Assembly: GCA_003956705.1 (NCBI GenBank)
Contig: QZCP01000623.1
Span: forward strand, 97,542 to 161,541
Length of the DNA: 64,000 bases
Source of the DNA: Brevipalpus yothersi
Taxonomy: Eukaryota > Arthropoda > Arachnida > Trombidiformes > Tenuipalpidae
Reading direction: 5' to 3'
Part shown: positions 1 to 12,635 of the stretch, in pieces
Position numbering within the stretch: the stretch's first letter is position 1
How the letters are laid out: the number at the start of each line of letters is the position of its first letter
The notes under the pieces: generated by a model
The model's input: the letters and a program-made list of their open reading frames with translations, nothing else
Told to the model about the DNA's origin: nothing
Database searches by the model: none
Position numbers and translations under genes: made by a program

Positions 1-41
<41 letters not shown>
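1..41. repeat. (CT)n microsatellite at window edge
   Basis: Pure CT dinucleotide running off the left edge. Confidence 0.98.
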
Positions 42-42
<1 letters not shown>

Positions 43-306
43 ATGCATTCTCGCCTCCTTCGCAGCGTCTTGGGCATCTCAATACTTTGGCCCATCGTCA
101 GTGTGTGTGTGGCCTGATCTTGATTGTTCTTCCTGGTCTCTTGATGATGATGAGAAAAGCACTCATCACTGGCCAATCCTCACTCGAACAGGCAGGCAAG
201 CTCAAGTGAGCCAAGCAAATGAGCCAAAAAAGTGAAATGCTGTACACAATTTTGTTGTATTTTCTATTGTTTTAGTTTGTTCGCCTACTTTTCACATCTA
301 TTTCTC

Positions 307-310
<4 letters not shown>

Positions 311-382
<72 letters not shown>

Positions 383-388
383 TCTCTC
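311..388. repeat. (CT)n microsatellite
   Basis: About 39 CT units with one interruption (TGT near 370). Confidence 0.98.
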
Positions 389-1006
389 ATCACTCTCCAG
401 CATCCACCCTTACTTTGCCACCATGAAAGTCGATCAAGTTTGCGCAGTAAGGAACTATCATTCGGAACGCTATTTATCAGTTCATCATGATGATCTGATC
501 ACGATTATTTACTTCCCATCTTAGCCCCCATCATGGTGATCATGAACTCCCGAAATTGTCCCTCTAGTTGGCGAGAATGAAGCGATCTTGCTACTGGAGA
601 AAGTATCTTGTCGTTTCCCTTTGACTATCTTGACGTCGATAAGGTATGCTGTGTGTGAACAAATCGACTTGGAACTTGGGCAACGAGCCGATGTGCTATG
701 GACAGATGGGATAACCTCTTGTGCTACACAATGGACAAGTGGAGTACGCCAATGATTTTGATCATGAAGCCCGTAGTGAAGAGGCCGTTTTTCCGCCATA
801 ATATATATCGACCGGTTGCCAATCGGGCTCAGCAAGCGAGTCACAAAAACGGATCGAAACAGGGCCACATATATGGATACACGCGAATATTTCTCTCTTT
901 CTTTTCGACCCACAGTTGAACGCGAGTTTCGACTCAGTTTTGATAATAATATGCTCAAGTATGCATTATACTCGAAGGCTCATCTCAAGAGCAAAATGTT
1001 CATGAG

Positions 1007-1010
<4 letters not shown>

Positions 1011-1076
<66 letters not shown>
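1011..1076. repeat. (GA)n microsatellite
   Basis: 33 uninterrupted AG units. Confidence 0.98.
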
Positions 1077-1079
<3 letters not shown>

Positions 1080-3097
1080 TCAACTTTGAGCTCTCTCTCT
1101 TCTTCCTCATCTTTGGGCTTGATTGGAGATTCTGTGTTCCGCTGTTGGGTATATAGGCTTTCTCTTCTTCTGCGCTCTTTTTCATCCTCGCCTGGATTCA
1201 AGTACACTTGACAGATTCAATGGAAAGTGAGGAGAGAAGCAAATATCGACAACACTGCCGCCATCACCACACACTGGCGATCGTCACAGGCTATGTGTGT
1301 GTGTGTATGTGTGTGTGTGGGGAGAGATTTGCTGAGACACTTTATTGGATGTGGGAAGCGAAATGCAAATGAGAATATTCTCTGAACGATAAGTTCGCTT
1401 TTCTTTGCATGTATGTCTCTCTTTTTTCGATTCCTCTCTCTCTCTTTCCTTTTTGCTGTGGCCAACAACCAATTGTGACAATCGGAGTGAAGATTGTCCA
1501 CTTGAACCTTTCGGGCCGCTCACCGGAATACAATTCTAGATCATTCTTTTATTTCGATATTAATATAAACAACATGCTCTCATGATATGGTCCGGATGAG
1601 GAGAAATGGAGTGAAAGAAAACAAGCGAGGTGATGACGAGTGTGTAGAGGCCTGATAAACGAGACTGTCATCGTGTTCTGGATAGGCTCTTCAACAGTGG
1701 TCCAAGAAAAACGGACATTTCGTGGGGACAAATCCTTCAATCACTAGGCTAAAATCGTGACAAACTAGCGGAACAAACGATCTTGTGGCCTAAAAGAGAC
1801 CAAAAAAAGGGATTGATAAATGATGATCACTAGAGAATATAAAAATTGATTGAGAAGAGCAAACATAATGCTCGTGTGTTGACAATGTTCAATTTATTTG
1901 TATTTTAAACTCAATTAATTTTATGAAACTGAGAATATATTTGCCCTTCTTCAATGCCTCTTTCTCTCATCAATCTTCCTCTTGCCTATCTACTTACTTT
2001 CTGCTTCACATATTTTCAAATGGATGCCTCAGCCCACTTCGTACTTGAAACCTCCCCAATTCAGCCCACTTACTCTTTTCTGTTCTCCACATCAAGTTGA
2101 ATGTGCTCACAATAAATACATTGAAAATTAAATGATTTTTCCATACCGATAAGAGGGTTCTCTATATTTTCCATCTACTTAACTGAATTGTTTGATTGTG
2201 ACCTCAGGTTATTTTTGACATTTAAGAAAGAAAAGAAAAGAAAAGAAACTAATAATAACAATAAAACTCTCATTCAGAATTGATATCCATTTGAATAAAT
2301 CCTCTCTTTTTTTTTCTTCTCCATTTATAACTATATTTTTTCAACCATACATTGTTTGACTGCTCTCTCATGAATGATGATGATCCAGTTAAATAAAACA
2401 AAGTGTATACCTAGATTTGTGGAAAAAATGATTTCCTATAGAGCAGGAGGTTCATTTTTATGAGTGAATAGGCAACCAATTCCTGTAGATCGAGTCAATC
2501 TTTCTCGAGGGATGAGTTTTTGCTGAAGATGCTGCACAAGGAGAAAAAAAATTCAGTGTCGAGATATGAGGATGTGGCCCATTCAGATTTTCAGGAGGCT
2601 CATTTCAATAGTAGGAGAAAATTTTGCCTTATTAAGCAAAACATCTATTTGGATACAATTTTTTTCTGCTCAAATATACAAGTGTCCTCTTGTAAGCCTA
2701 CGGCACATCTCATGGGCAATAAGTGAGATAGAGAGAAGAGGAAAACTCTGAGAAGCCAAAAGTGAAGAGATTGAGGAGAGCTTTTCTTGAACATATTTTT
2801 ATAGGAAAAAATTTCCAACTGATTGAAGAGAGAGAGAGAGAGGAATTCTCTTGGCAAGAAAGTAGATGCAATCCGCTCTTGTTGACTTGATTCTTTTGCG
2901 GTAATCTCAATGATCAGTTGACAACTTGATTGAGAGTGTGAGAAGTCCAAGTGATGAAGATAAGTAATCTTGCAATTGGAGTTCATCTTGCGACTTTTAA
3001 TATGTCAGAACAAGGGTGAAGAAGAGGAGGAGGTTACAGCACTTGTTGGCCCACAATCCGCTTGCTCAGCGATCTACTATCTCCATCATCAACATTT

Positions 3098-3100
<3 letters not shown>

Positions 3101-3151
<51 letters not shown>
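3101..3151. repeat. (CT)n microsatellite
   Basis: About 25 CT units; a shorter run follows at about 3219-3238. Confidence 0.98.
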
Positions 3152-3154
<3 letters not shown>

Positions 3155-3347
3155 AGGCTCCGATTGGAGTGGCCATTCGATGAGTTCAAAGCTAATCGCT
3201 CTCTTAATACTCTCTTTCTTTCTCTCTCTCTCTCTCTTCACTCGAGCGGATCTCCAAAATTTCAATACAAATCACTACTGTTGGGCAAGTTGCTCACCGA
3301 TTGAGATCTTTGACTTGGAATCAAGAGAAAGTGGTGATTGTTCACAG

Positions 3348-3448
3348 GCGAAAGTGTGTTCGGAGAGGTGGAAGAGAACGAAGTGGACGGCAAGCTGGTT
3401 AAAATAGATGAGCTTGGTCGAGAGCTTTTTCGTCTAATTGCTGGTTGA
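3348..3448 (+). CDS. Orphan exon-like segment, C-terminal
   Basis: After an acceptor-like TTGTTCACAG, a plus-strand frame of 32 sense codons reads ESVFGEVEENEVDGKLVKI and continues with DELGRELFRLIAG to a TGA. It has balanced, acidic/basic, protein-like composition, and an in-frame stop lies just before it. The EENEVDGKLVKI part loosely recalls the first strand of lamin tail domains, but the rest does not, so I do not name it. No upstream exon could be joined with confidence; it may end a gene coming from the left, converging on the MH2 gene, or be a relic. Confidence 0.28.
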
Positions 3449-3629
3449 GCTTTCAATCTTGGAATGCTAGCTGTACAAATGAGAAGAAAATTCTTAAATC
3501 AGTTGCTACCTCATTGAGATACCTGCATGGGGTTGATAATCCTTTCACAACCGTAGCCTATACTGAGTGGTTTTGGGAAGAAATGGTGGTGATAGAAATG
3601 GCCTCGAATAAAGGTGCTGAGAACAGATT

Positions 3630-5427
3630 TCAAGAATCAGCAATATCTAAGATTATTCTAATATTCAACAAATTCAGGCCTGAGAGTGAAAAATTGTTAA
3701 CGCTATCTAACTTACATTGCTCATCACTAGTGTCATAATCAGGAGCTGGGATAAAATTTTGATCGAGATGTAGTGATGATAGAGATGGTCGTCGTTGATT
3801 AAGTGATGGAGGATATAGAGACATGGATGAAGCAAATAATGGTGGAGATGATCTGAATTGTATCACTGGCGCTGATCTGCATGAGCCTTCTTCTTTCAAT
3901 TCTTTCGATTCATTGTTCAACGCTGAGGAGGAAATACTTGTGGAAGGGAATACCAAAGATGCGTGTCGATCGTAATGCGGGATCTTTTCTTCCTTAAAAA
4001 TTGAGGACAAAGATATACTTCGAATATATCGTAATGCAGCTGATGATTTGGATGAATGAGCGTTGCGATATGGCCTCATCACGCTATTCTCTTCGTCCAT
4101 CGAAGATGAGCTTGTTATTGTGCTTCCAGGTGAATTGCTTTTTGAATGAGATTTTGGTGACACATCAATGAATCCATAAAGTGACTTATCGATTGGCTTT
4201 CTCTTCGGAATTTTCCTGGTAAATTCTGATCATTATCATGAGAGAGAAAAATATTGATCATCGAATGAGCAATGGCATTATTTTGATTGGAAGCGAATTT
4301 CTCAGAGATAGAGAGCTTTAACATGTATGGAATTTCATATCATGACGTATCAGAATACGATTGATTCGACATCTCTTTTCGAACACTGAGCTTTGTGTTC
4401 CTCTTGCTTAGAGTTACAACAATTTTCACAGAATTATCAGGCGAGAGCATCAGGAAGTAGATAATGATACTCACTTGAAGGCATCTTGGCTCTTAGAATA
4501 TCAAGAGCTACCAGATTTATTATTATCAGCCAACATGGTAAATTAATCATATCAATTGAATCACTGCCAATTGCAACGATACTGATAGTTTGTCTCTCCA
4601 ATTTGTTTCGAACAGGACAAGGTGTTCGTATTTCTTGATCAAGTTTGTCTAGAAAAGCGTCCATATCAAATATAGTACATGATTTCCCGGGGACAACCTT
4701 CAGGGTTGATAAAAATGTATCATGCTGACTCTTGGAATCTTCAAAATTCCAACTTTTGGCGAATATATTCACTCGACTTTTGTTCACTATTCGTAAACTA
4801 CCACAATCATTCATCACAATCTCTATTCCCTTAAAAAAGAGATGGACAAAAGTGAATAGAAAGTTAAGTCGTGGTCAGATGGATAAAAGGATTACACAAT
4901 TTCACTTACTCCCTTCAAATTTCCGATAATATTCTGAACTTTTCTATTATTGGTCGCAAAAGCTTTAAGGCCCATATCAAATCCATCGAATCCAGTTTTG
5001 GAGCCATTTATATTGAGTACAGAATTGGATGAAAGACCACTTCGCGTATAAGCTTTGGCTAGTCGCTGATTTTTTTCAAAATAAGATACTTTACCCCATA
5101 TTTCAGGGTCTATCTTGTCAAATTTGCTCGTAACTTCCATCAGATTATCCTTCAATTGGATTGTCAATTCGAGTTTTGGTGAGTGAAAAAAATAAGATCC
5201 AAATACGATAAGCTTACCTGTAAGAGAGAATCCATATTGATCCATGATTCGTCTCCAGAATCATATTTTTTGAATGAATCGGTCAGTGCACTGGAACTTT
5301 GGTGATAACATGAGGACAGAGATGGATATAAAGATAGGATTACACATCATTTATTTAAATTGAGCGATTTACTCATCACTTACCTCGTTTCAGAACCTTT
5401 CTTTTTTCGAACCAATGTTCCAGACAT
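3630..5427 (-). CDS. MH2-domain protein, Expansion-like
   Basis: Five exons read on the minus strand: 5427-5384, 5296-5218, 5149-4910, 4829-4475 and 4225-3630. Phases fit throughout and give 437 residues. Residues about 40-240 resemble the MH2-like domain of the arthropod Expansion family: motifs DKIDPEIWGKV, FEKNQRLAKAYTR, GFDGFDMGL and the closing block CWLIIINLVALDILRAKMPS. The hydrophobic end of that domain looks like a membrane segment but fits a core strand/helix of the MH2 fold. The last 200 residues are basic, then Ser/Pro-rich, probably disordered. From family knowledge, Drosophila Expansion is a cytoplasmic MH2 protein needed for chitin secretion in tracheal tubes; that role here is inference. 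The start was placed at an ATG just before a Lys/Arg-rich N-terminus. An extra upstream exon starting near 5675 is possible, because the first exon stays open further upstream. The next gene upstream begins its 3' end 545 bp away on the same strand. Confidence 0.72.
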
Positions 5428-5972
5428 GATCACAAGAACAATTAGAGTGGTAGAAAAGAAACGAAAATACTGGATGATCTCGATGATGATTATAACTAAG
5501 AAACACCAAGAAGATAACCTTCGACCGTTAGTCTGTGACTTTATCAATTCAGCTTCACCCCCTGATTCGATTATCTGGAGTCCTTTGACCAAGATCCGTG
5601 TTCCTCAGTCATTAGCTTAAGGAGATGGAATTTTTTCACCGGCGTCAGACTTACACGCAATGCAGTTGATTATGATGATCATAAATAGTATAATTAATGG
5701 GAGTAAACATTAGGGCAATAAACAGTCTTTGTGATTGCAAAGTTTATTTCCAAGAGCAAAACTAAATAAGAATATGTAGAAAAGGCTTCAATTTTTCTTC
5801 TCTCAATGCAAAACGATAGCCATTTTTTTTATTAACTTGAGAACAGTTTTATAAAGCTGCCTTGATTAGATTAATTCTGTATGGAGGATTTTAACCATCG
5901 ATTATATATTATTATATCGAAAAAGTTTTTCCCGAATCTATCCATAGATAGGTGGTCAACAAGTGACTTTGA
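5428..5972. other. Spacer between the two minus-strand genes
   Basis: 545 bp. Holds the upstream extension of the MH2 gene's first exon (open to about 5605 on the minus strand, hydrophobic, probably 5' leader), a possible mini-exon at 5675-5649 and AATAAA-type signals (minus strand, around 5743 and 5827) for the cysteine-rich gene. Confidence 0.4.
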
Positions 5973-7022
5973 TCAGCTAAATTGTGAATAAATTTTCACA
6001 ATAGTTGTGATTGGAGATTTGTTTTTGGGCTTGAAATTAATTTTTGCTGGATCTTCACCGATAGCCACCATGTTTTGCCAAATTTTAGGATCCAAATGAG
6101 TAGCACAGTCATCATAGCTCTTGTATTTACCACATGAGTAATCCACACCTTCTGAGATCTGGATCAGAGAAAAATAGATAAAACAATCTGAATTCAGCAT
6201 TTTTCTTGATTATCAGTTCAGTCTCACCGAAGCTCCGATACTTTTATCGAAATATCCAGCCGTTGAAGGACCAGTAACTGAGTCACATAATTTGCTGGTT
6301 TCGTTGACAATACATCGGTGAACGTAATGAATGGCACAACAGGTGACCAAGACTTGCTGTTCTTTCGGGATGTTCATGTAAATCCATTCGAGTTGAGCAT
6401 CGAAATTGTGGATACATTTTCGCTGTTGTTTCAAGCCTTTCTCTTTTCCACACTTCATGTGCTTGATGTATTCTAGCAAAGATCATGAAAACATGGTGAA
6501 GTTCGAGAGACCAAGAGAATTATGAGGTTTACCTTCTCTTCCTTCTTTAGATTGACAACGCTTCTTTATTTCTCGTTTCACATCGTATTGATAAATTCCG
6601 TAGACAGTTTTCGGAAATTCTGACATACATCTTCTAGCGTAAGATCTGGCGCATTTCAAACTGTCCAACGCGAGCCTTAATATCAAATGGAAAAACAAGA
6701 ACATCTCAAATCAAGAGATTGAAAATTTTCATTGAGGCTAACTTACTTGCAGAATTCATCAAGTTCAGCATCATTGGTGGGTATAATTGCATCATCGCGA
6801 TCAAAAACGGACATTCGAGATGCACATTCATCAAAATCAGCTTCCGTTTGGGAACATTTCTCTGATGGAGCTCCTCGCACTGTTAGAAGGAAAAATTTGT
6901 TGAAAAATATCCTTTAATAAAGCAAAATTATTCGGAAAAATTGATGAACTTCAATTTTTCTCACCATTCAATACTAAAACCGATTGGATTAGAAACAGAA
7001 ATAGTGATATTTTAGGAACCAT
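5973..7022 (-). CDS. secreted cysteine-rich protein (unnamed family)
   Basis: Five exons on the minus strand: 7022-6965, 6879-6747, 6675-6533, 6472-6228 and 6158-5973. Phases are consistent and give 254 residues. The first 20 residues (MVPKISLFLFLIQSVLVLN) form a typical signal peptide. The mature part has 14 cysteines spaced in three blocks: EKC/DEC/EFC, LKC/RRC/KRC, then MKC/RKC/TCC/HRC/KLC, and finally SCG/DDC. Such even-numbered cysteine patterns, with a CC pair late in the chain, occur in secreted arthropod haemolymph or cuticle-associated proteins of the 27-kDa glycoprotein kind. I am not sure of the family and give no function. Possible AATAAA signals on the minus strand lie at about 5827-5832 and 5743-5748, 140-230 bp past the stop. 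The gene lies upstream of and in the same direction as the MH2 gene. Confidence 0.75.
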
Positions 7023-8813
7023 TTCTCAGAGAAAAAAATAATAACTTGATGCCTACAGTAGCATTCTCATGAGTTTAAACCATTCACATGTCTCGTCCTC
7101 TGAAAGGAGAACCAACTTCTCAATACTTAGAAGGAAATCGAACTGAAATGATTTTCTATCTCACATCCTAAATAATTTCTATTGATTAGTAGTCAGAATT
7201 TTTTTTGCGTGAAACAGCAGCTCATCAGCCGTGATTACGAACAATATGCACGCAATGGTAATGAATTCAAGTCCATCAGAGAGAATACTTCTAAGATATT
7301 CATATTGATAGAGAGGCTTGATGAGAGAACATTAATTGTAGGGAAAATATGTTATTGTTGTGATTTCAGGATAGAGAAGGAAAATTGCTGCGGGAAGATT
7401 GGAAGAGAAAAAAAATTGTCCTTGATTATGGCTGATCATCCGGAACAACCTTACAATAAGAGCAAAAACTCAGTAGAACAAATATTAGTTCAATCCTTTA
7501 TTTTACAGAATGGCAGTAATGGATCGAAATTGATAACAAATCAATTTCTAGCCACAAAATTTTTGTCACTAAAAGAAAAAAAAATCATCCAGTGATACTC
7601 CAGGCAGTTGTAAAATTGATGAGAAATGACGATGGCAAAAGTACAAATTCGAAGTATTCAATGACGATAAGTTAACAGAGGATTCCAAATTCTTATAACA
7701 AACGCTTATCAACAAAAAGAGCGAGGAACAATCAGAAAGTGCGGTGAGGAACTGTTTGAACAGTCGAAAAACGTTTGAAAAGTACGTGTCACCTTTTAGA
7801 CAAAAGCATCCATCAATTGATTGAACACTACATTACATTACAATGAATCAGAAAGACTAAGAGTTGGTGATTTAGAGGAAAAATGGGCAGAAATTAAGCG
7901 GACTATTGTTACAGAGGGAAAGAGAAAGAGAGAGAGAGAAGGTTTGTGGCTGAAATTTAGCTGGTCTAGAGGTTGATATTCCTCCAGGAGAGATGGAATA
8001 ATTTCCATTCTGTTCACAAAAAGTGACATTAAAAAGCCTATGAAACGATGAAAGATTGAAATTGATTGCTCACTGAAAGTCAAGAAGACAAAAATGGAAG
8101 GTTTTCACATTAAAAATGAGTAAACATCACAAAACTGTGAATTCTATATAAATGACGGTCCATGCCACAATAAAATGTGATGCTCGCCAGATCGGTGCTT
8201 CATTTAGTGATTCTTGGGCTTGCATAATGAAATTATTAGGAGAGTGGCCAAAAAACAGAACCAGATAACGATAGTCATGAGCTTTTAAAGCATGAAAAAC
8301 AAAAAGAATTTCACAAAAAAAAAGCACTGCACTCCCAAGATGGCTGTCATTTGGCGCTAGCATGTAAAAATTTGATTATTACTTTAAAAAACTGGTCATT
8401 GTGATGAATAAAATCACAAAAATTTATAATAATTCACTATTATTATATCGAACTTTAGGAAAATGAATGGAAACATTCGAATCCTTTTTTGCCTCCAAAA
8501 TGGCATGAAGGACAGAACTTTGCCATCCTTTACACGTGATCCTGGAGTTTTTGGCATGCATTTGACTGGCTTTGATTCAATTGATGATGACACAAAAGTG
8601 GTCTAGTAATTTCAAAAATGCTTGAACCAAGCAGGATTCATTCACCGGTATAAAATCGATGATCGAAGAAATGATGATATTCTCCACACAATTGGAATCA
8701 TTTCCTTCGAACTTTTCAGATGAAATTGAGTAGAATACAATTGTAATTCCCAATAGATGAAAACATCGTAGAAATGATATCGGATCACTTGAATTAGGAG
8801 AAAAGATTATTCA
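7023..8813. other. Intergenic, AT-rich
   Basis: 1.8 kb between the start of the cysteine-rich gene and the 3' end of the phosphodiesterase gene. A plus-strand open frame (7182-7595, no ATG start) and minus-strand frames around 7838-8363 show no domain. It should hold the promoter of the cysteine-rich gene near 7030-7150 and the 3' untranslated region of the phosphodiesterase. No clear element seen. Confidence 0.4.
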
Positions 8814-9338
8814 TCATGATCCACCCGCAGCAGTGTAGTTGGTTAGCGAACTTATTAGGATATCTTGAGGAATGGAGCCTCTACGCTCCTCTCTGTGGAT
8901 CCAACTTTCTCGCTCCTTGGAATCCAATGAACACGATTGATTTGTTAATAATTTACTTTTGGCTGTCAGTGAGGACATGAGCAATTCAAGAGAGCGTCCT
9001 TTGAACTGTGGTGAATTTTGTTTACCATAAATGCTTGCTGTCGATGAATTGTCTTTGGTCAAAGTGACAGAGCCGTTGGCCAATGCATCACAGACAGGGA
9101 ATGATGAGCGACGTTTTTGAGCTTTAGTTAAGGGTGACAAGGAAGATGGAGAATCAGGAAACATTCCATTATGTGCAATTTGGTGTACTCTCTGGCCATT
9201 TAAACTTGATCGTAAAGCTGCCTCTGTTTCTGAAACTGCTCCATGGAGCAATACAAGAGCAGCCGCTAATTCACAATTAGTATAAACACCAATACAACCA
9301 GGTGCAGAGCCTCTACGACCTTTCAGATATGGATAAAC
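8814..9338 (-). CDS. Alternative C-terminal exon of the phosphodiesterase gene
   Basis: A 175-codon open frame follows a strong acceptor (pyrimidine tract ending TCTCTAG at 9339-9340) and runs to a TGA at 8814. It begins VYPYLKGRRGSAPG and becomes Ser-rich. The only in-phase donor I see in the preceding exon is a weak one (AAT then GTACGA at 9501-9496). The alternative is that the preceding exon simply reads on to its own stop at 9412. The exon has no recognisable domain. It may instead be joined by a donor I did not find. Confidence 0.5.
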   Translation of the reverse strand, partial: VYPYLKGRRGSAPGCIGVYTNCELAAALVLLHGAVSETEAALRSSLNGQRVHQIAHNGMFPDSPSSLSPLTKAQKRRSSFPVCDALANGSVTLTKDNSSTASIYGKQNSPQFKGRSLELLMSSLTAKSKLLTNQSCSLDSKERESWIHREERRGSIPQDILISSLTNYTAAGGS

Positions 9339-10726
9339 CTAGAGATGGACAAAAAAGAAAAGAATGAGTGATTCTTTATTAAGAGTTGAAATGATTCTTT
9401 TGATCAAGAAATCATAAACAAATCGAATATGATGATTCGAAAATATGGTGATGATTGTCTCGATTCAAAGAATCGCGTTGACCATTAGCCTTCTTTCGTA
9501 CATTATCTTGTAATTGAGGTCCCAGAGCAGTTGGACTGGTGAGTGTTGAAAGTGAATGAGGAAGCACAGAAGACCTCTCTCCAGCTGGGCAGTGAAGACC
9601 ATCATCACACTGGTCAAGCTCAATTTTAACTTCTGGAATATCCATGGGACTTGGTGGATTGAGTTGAACAAAATTCAACTCTTGAGACTCTGAACAAGCC
9701 AGCAAGCGTGTGGGAGTGTTTTGGATCGATTGTGGTGGAGACGGTGTTCCACATCCATTAGGTCCAGAGCAAATTTTTTTGCCCACCGGTAAATCTTGAT
9801 CATTTTCATCCAATTTACTCTTATTCTGACGCCGAAGCTCATCTAATGAGATCACTTCGATCGACATAATATCATCGAGAGATTTAGATAAATCTTGAGG
9901 CTTATGCCTCTTTTCTGACACACTCTCATGAGAATGGCGTCTTTTGACGTTCGACGATTTGGTTAAAGTGCTCATCCAATGAGCATCGTTAAATTTTAAA
10001 TTAAAAATTATTCTTCGAGATAACTTTGAGCTCAAAAACTGGTCCCACAATTTGAAGAGCGGTGTAACCATCTCACGAAGAAAATCTATCATAAAAGGGA
10101 AAAAGAGAGAGAGAGAAAATATGAGAAAAAGATGGAACCGGTAATGAAATTCTAGGAGACTCATGGAATCATGAAGGGTTTTTCTCATGAAAGAAAATAT
10201 GTTACGAAGATGAATCGGAAAAAAGAGATGAGTAAGATAGCTTCGAATCGCACCAAATATCCTCAATTTCTTCGCTACCATGCTGTTTGCACATTAGGGC
10301 TGCTCATTGATTCAGTAAGAAGAGAGACACAAAATAAAGAGAAATCGGATAATATATGACATGGTGCCTTTTTGAAGATGCATCGAATTACTTTTTGCCA
10401 TTTCTCTTCGTCCCAAGTTTGCCCAACATTTTCGCTGCCTCTTTTCAACTGATGGACTAACACACATACACACATGGTGAATTTGATTCCAGAATCTAAT
10501 ACAATCCAACAGAGAATCGAGCAAATTTGAAGAATAGTGAGAATAGTGGAAACAGTGAGAGAAAGAGAAAATTTGTCATTTCCTTCCATCAAGTCACAAT
10601 TTTTCTGTTACACACGATAGATCTTGACCATCATGATGGTTTGGTTTGAAATAAAACAAGCCATCAAGAGTTGATCTATGAGAGACAAGTTATTCAACTC
10701 ATCGATTGAGACAAACATCATTGAAT

Positions 10727-10767
<41 letters not shown>

Positions 10768-11098
10768 TGTGTATGTGAATGTGTGTAGAAACAGGCGATG
10801 ATACCTATGGATCAATAGTATCTTTTCTCTCTCTTCTTCTTTATTTACCCACTTGCCTCATCATTTTTTGGGTCTCATTCACTCATTCCTCTGGCTCGCA
10901 GATTCACTTCATCTCTATCATAGAACATTGATCGGATCGATTGGTTTTACTCGTAAGTGATCTCTTTTGACTATCATTTTTGCTGCTATCATCTTTCAAC
11001 ATTCGCAAAGCCTACATCACACCAGCATAACTGGGAACCATTATTTTGGATCATGATGGGGACTCAAGTGATGGAAGTAACAGCAAAATTAGAGGCAG

Positions 11099-11159
<61 letters not shown>

Positions 11160-11620
11160 GGAGAAAGCTGTTCATTCCCCTGTAGTGAAACATGCAAAAC
11201 ATCTCCTCCTTATCGAGCATCATCAATCTAGAGAAAACACAAAGAAAAGTATGGCAAAAAGAGTGGAAGAAAAAGAGAAGATGAGGAAGAAGAAAATTGT
11301 GGGAAAGAGAGAGAAAAGAACCTTAAAGTGAGGGAATACAAGCTGATGAATTTAGATGAGAATCTTGGAGTCCATTCTCGGACCTACATGGGACTACCAC
11401 TTTCTCTCACTCAAACTGAGTGAGAAAAAATGGTCAACTTTTGGTGTTCATGTGACAAATAGTAAGAGAAAATGAGCCTTAAGACATTAAACAAAGAGAA
11501 AATTGTTGTCCACTAGGCAAGATTTATCATTCCACATGTTTACTGAATGGTGAAATCTAGGATCATTTCATCTTCTATCAAAGCTTCTATTGTCGAGTCA
11601 GTTGCTCCTATTGCATGATG

Positions 11621-11664
<44 letters not shown>

Positions 11665-12583
11665 AGGAACCCTATGTATGTGTAGGAAGAAAGAAAGAGA
11701 GAAAGAGAGAGAGAGAAAATCACAAGCCCAATTTCCAAGAGTGAAAATCGTTGCAGTCTGGGAGTACCATAACAATAAACTATTCAGCTTGGCTTTGTTC
11801 CCATGTTCCATTCAAATCAAGCGACAATCATCCTGAATAAATTGACGCTGAATAAAGCCACGAGAGCAAAATATTGCCATTTAAATCTTAGTATGTCGTG
11901 GAATGTAAGCTTAAGCATAAATATATATGGGCCAATAGGAGGAAAACTACCTAGAAATAGGCTTACACTGTGCACGATGCTTTGAGATCTATGGTTGTCT
12001 AGGAATAGGATGATAACTCTCATGAATATCATTTATACATGTACATGTATAACGCATGAATATGTCAGCTCACTGGACTTTGCAAGAAAAATAAGAAGAA
12101 GAAGAAGAAGAAGAAGTTTTTGAAAGAAATATATATCGAAGAAGGGAAACAGTGAACCGTGAATACATCTAAGGATTGATTTCAAAAGCACAGAAGCTAA
12201 GGATTGGTTGTCAGAGGGAAGATAGAAGAGAGAAGAGAGAAGAGAAACTCTGATCGATGCTCTGAGGTCAGAAGATAAAAGTAAGGAGAGCTGTTTCGCT
12301 TTCAAGCTAAAGAAGAGGGAGGACAATTTTGGAAGAATCGCACTGAACAACGATTGATATAATACTCGAGCAAGATACATGAGAAAAGATCCAGTTTAGC
12401 ATGAGCTTTCCAACATATCAGAGATCACAGAATGATCCAGGAAGAAAAAAGTAGCTTGGAATAGGAGATAGAATATTTCAGCTCACAAGCTAACTGTAAG
12501 CCGGGAGAGAGAGAGAAAATGCTGGAATTTAGTGAACATGATACAAGACAAAAAGCAGAAATTTTGCCTTCCTCACTTTTTTT

Positions 12584-12635
<52 letters not shown>

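Larger units (their letters stand above)
1..3347. other. Gene-poor repeat-rich region
   Basis: Contains CT/GA microsatellites (listed separately), a TG run near 1294-1320, a GAAAA-type run at 2225-2247 and AT-rich filler. At 423-446 an ATG in good context (ccaccATG) is followed after eight codons by a donor-like GTAAGG. At 555-616 an acceptor (CCCTCTAG) and donor (AAGGTATGC) frame an open segment. These could be exons of a gene from the left, but their phases do not join. Confidence 0.4.

Noticed and set aside
232..426. Ser/Leu-rich open frame across a CT tract
   Set aside because: A CT microsatellite has no stop in any frame, so long open frames over it are artefacts. The same holds for frames at 816-1211, 2970-3304, 16480-16923, 16933-17221, 21695-21904 and 30174-30539.
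521..958. 145-codon minus-strand frame
   Set aside because: No ATG-supported start, no domain, and irregular composition; probably chance.
3445..3738. Plus-strand frame over the MH2 gene 3' end
   Set aside because: It lacks an ATG start and a supporting splice site and overlaps the minus-strand tail exon for about 100 bp.
4475..4560. Transmembrane segment in the MH2 protein
   Set aside because: The hydrophobic block (CWLIIINLVALDIL) is the conserved end of the MH2-like domain and fits a buried core better than a membrane helix.
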